Below, piece after piece: positions 5,834 to 7,088 of a DNA stretch of 7,088 nucleotides. The translations under genes and the position numbers were made by a program. The stretch is from Bacteroidota bacterium. GTDB lineage: Bacteria > Bacteroidota > Ignavibacteria > SZUA-365 > JAADGX01. The notes beneath the pieces are model-generated. The model did not search any database, was not told the origin of the DNA, and was given only the letters and a program-made list of their open reading frames with translations. Each line of letters opens with the position of its first letter. Position 1 is the first letter of the stretch. The DNA lies in assembly GCA_024276335.1 (NCBI GenBank), contig JAJRXL010000329.1, forward strand, positions 1-7,088. Reading direction: 5' to 3'.

Positions 5834-7033
5834 TTAGAGTTGCTTCCTGATAGTATGTACCAGTGACTTCTCGTCACCCGTAATATCGCGGGACTCGATG
5901 AATTCCGTTCGCGCTTCTTCCATGTGGATACAAACGCGTGTGATTTTCGGGAAGTAGTCCTTGATTCGTTTTTCGATTTTTTCCGCGGCATCGTATGCGC
6001 TATGAAAGCCCGTTCCGTGGGGGAACTCGATGTCCATGTTCAGGACCATGAAATCGGGCATACGCAACAACGCGATGTTGTGCGGGATCAGGCCGAATTG
6101 ACCGACGATCCAGTTGATGGTGGTAGTCGGGTCCTCGTTTTTCGATGCGACGGGGTCGGCGTGAACGATGACGTCAGCGCGGGGAATGAGCTGGTGGACT
6201 TTATCCTCGATCGCGGACATGATGGCGTGGGCGTCGTCGAACGATGTCGTGCGTTGGATACCGATGACCGTATCCACGAATGTCTGGGACCCCGCCTGCC
6301 GCACACGGAGGCTTCGCACTTCCTCTACGCCCTTGACCGCAGTGATGACGGATTTCACTTCGGCGTCGAGTCCGGACGGCACACGGTCTATCAATGTATC
6401 CAGTGTCTTTTTCCCCAACCGGAAGCTGACATAGATGATGACGAGCGAAACAAAGAGCGCCGCGATGGCATCGCCTTCCGGGAAGCCGACGAGAACAAAC
6501 ACCAGTCCGGCCAGGACAACGGCGGAGCTCCAGATGTCGGTCTGGAAATGGAGCGCGTCCGCGTGCAACGCCTGGCTGTTGTACTTGTTCGCCACTTTCA
6601 TCAACGCCCTACTGCGCGATATGTCCGCGATGATGGCGAGAATGATAACCGCGAACGACCACACGTTGACCTCGATATGAATTCCGCCGCCGCTCAGGCG
6701 CTGAACGGCTTCATAGATGATCCAGCCGCAGGTCGCGAGGAGGAGCAGGGTTTCGAACAAGGCGGAAAGATTTTCAATTTTCCCGTGGCCAAAGTGGTGG
6801 TCCTTATCGGGAGGGCGATCGGCAATGCGCACGGCGAAGTACGTCATCAGTGCGGCGACGAGGTCGAGCCCCGAATGTGCGGCTTCCGAGAGGATACCCA
6901 GGGAGCCGGTCCATAGGCCAACGGAGAGTTTTGCACCGGTCAGGGCAAGGGTGACGACGATGGAACTGATGGCGACACGGGTCTTTTCCCGCCGCATCGT
7001 TTTCAGGCTCTCATTGTTTTCCGTGGTATTCAT
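5834..7033 (-). CDS. Cation diffusion facilitator (CDF) family metal exporter with tandem C-terminal domains
   Basis: This 399-residue inner-membrane protein should export divalent metal (probably Zn2+ or a similar ion) in exchange for protons as a dimer. About six membrane helices lie between residues 17 and 206. The transport site is visible as His53/Asp57 in AAHSGLDL (helix 2) and His162/Asp166 in HADALHFQTD (helix 5); this HxxxD/HxxxD pattern fits zinc-type CDFs. The loop RPPDKDHHFGHGKIENL (73-89) is family-typical. The first cytoplasmic dimerization domain spans about 236-294 and ends VIVHADP, where His291 and Asp293 correspond to YiiP His283 and Asp285; His269 corresponds to His261, but the equivalents of His232 and His248 are missing. 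A second domain spans about 315-373. The TAA at 5836-5834 looks premature, because a third such domain follows in frame. The start is uncertain: Met1 (7033) has no good ribosome-binding site, and Met13 (6997) is the alternative. Confidence 0.92.
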   Translation of the reverse strand: MNTTENNESLKTMRREKTRVAISSIVVTLALTGAKLSVGLWTGSLGILSEAAHSGLDLVAALMTYFAVRIADRPPDKDHHFGHGKIENLSALFETLLLLATCGWIIYEAVQRLSGGGIHIEVNVWSFAVIILAIIADISRSRALMKVANKYNSQALHADALHFQTDIWSSAVVLAGLVFVLVGFPEGDAIAALFVSLVIIYVSFRLGKKTLDTLIDRVPSGLDAEVKSVITAVKGVEEVRSLRVRQAGSQTFVDTVIGIQRTTSFDDAHAIMSAIEDKVHQLIPRADVIVHADPVASKNEDPTTTINWIVGQFGLIPHNIALLRMPDFMVLNMDIEFPHGTGFHSAYDAAEKIEKRIKDYFPKITRVCIHMEEARTEFIESRDITGDEKSLVHTIRKQL

Positions 7034-7073
7034 ACGTTGTCGCAGTATGGTTCCGTCTGACTGCGGTCATACG
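7031..7073. promoter_or_regulatory. Nested repeats at the CDF start: inverted CGCAGT/ACTGCG inside direct CATACG repeats
   Basis: CGCAGT at 7041-7046 and ACTGCG at 7060-7065 form an inverted repeat with 13 bases between. Both lie between copies of CATACG at 7031-7036 (which includes the CDF start codon complement) and 7068-7073. The position just upstream of the leftward CDF gene suits an operator for a metal-responsive repressor or a 5' hairpin, but six-base arms can arise by chance. Confidence 0.25.
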
Positions 7074-7088
7074 GGCAATTTGATGAAT

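Noticed and set aside
5450..5862. A plus-strand frame with protein-like stretches such as GYYGFLFGVDAASW, continuing after a stop with GKIGGDFATDVNLDV
   Set aside because: The stretch after the stop is the complement of the third CDF domain on the minus strand, which explains its protein-like look. The first part has no ribosome-binding site or known family.
5924..6916. A 330-codon open frame on the plus strand opposite the CDF gene
   Set aside because: It is antisense to a clear membrane transporter. Its product is rich in charged residues (Asp, Arg, Glu) with no family resemblance, so it is a shadow frame.

Overview
The window carries four protein-coding genes and most of a fifth. Three read rightward after a 5'-truncated protease gene, and one reads leftward from the right edge. 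Base composition is fairly GC-rich, with GC-rich third codon positions that create long false reading frames on the opposite strands. Stops are standard (TGA, TAA). The content (an HtrA protease, a bacterial-type PurB, a lysine 6-transaminase with a neighbouring aldehyde dehydrogenase, and a CDF metal exporter) is bacterial chromosomal housekeeping and catabolism. I cannot place the organism further than 'bacterium, probably Gram-negative, possibly uncultured'. I see no phage, insertion sequence, CRISPR, tRNA or rRNA.

Left part (1-2144): the C-terminal 280 residues of an HtrA/Deg-type serine protease with an intact His-Asp-Ser triad and one PDZ domain. Six bases later comes adenylosuccinate lyase (purB), which is complete with all its catalytic residues. 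The two probably share a transcript.

Middle (2145-5305): an aldehyde dehydrogenase, then, after a 217-base gap, an L-lysine 6-transaminase (lat) whose active-site residues can all be matched to the Mycobacterium tuberculosis enzyme. Together they make a plausible two-step lysine route: lysine to 2-aminoadipate 6-semialdehyde (in equilibrium with piperideine-6-carboxylate), then to 2-aminoadipate. Good Shine-Dalgarno sequences fix the starts of both genes downstream of longer possible starts.

Right part (5306-7088): a 327-base AT-richer gap holds an 11-bp terminator hairpin for the lat side, a repeated 11-mer, a second inverted repeat and a doubtful 53-codon leftward ORF. Leftward from 7033 is a cation diffusion facilitator (CDF) exporter with an HxxxD/HxxxD metal site and two tandem cytoplasmic dimerization domains.

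The most notable observation concerns that CDF gene. Directly beyond its TAA stop, in the same frame, a further 66 codons encode a third, well-preserved CDF dimerization domain ending at a TGA. The gene therefore looks like a three-domain CDF cut short by one nonsense codon (or sequencing error), or, less likely, one read through that codon.
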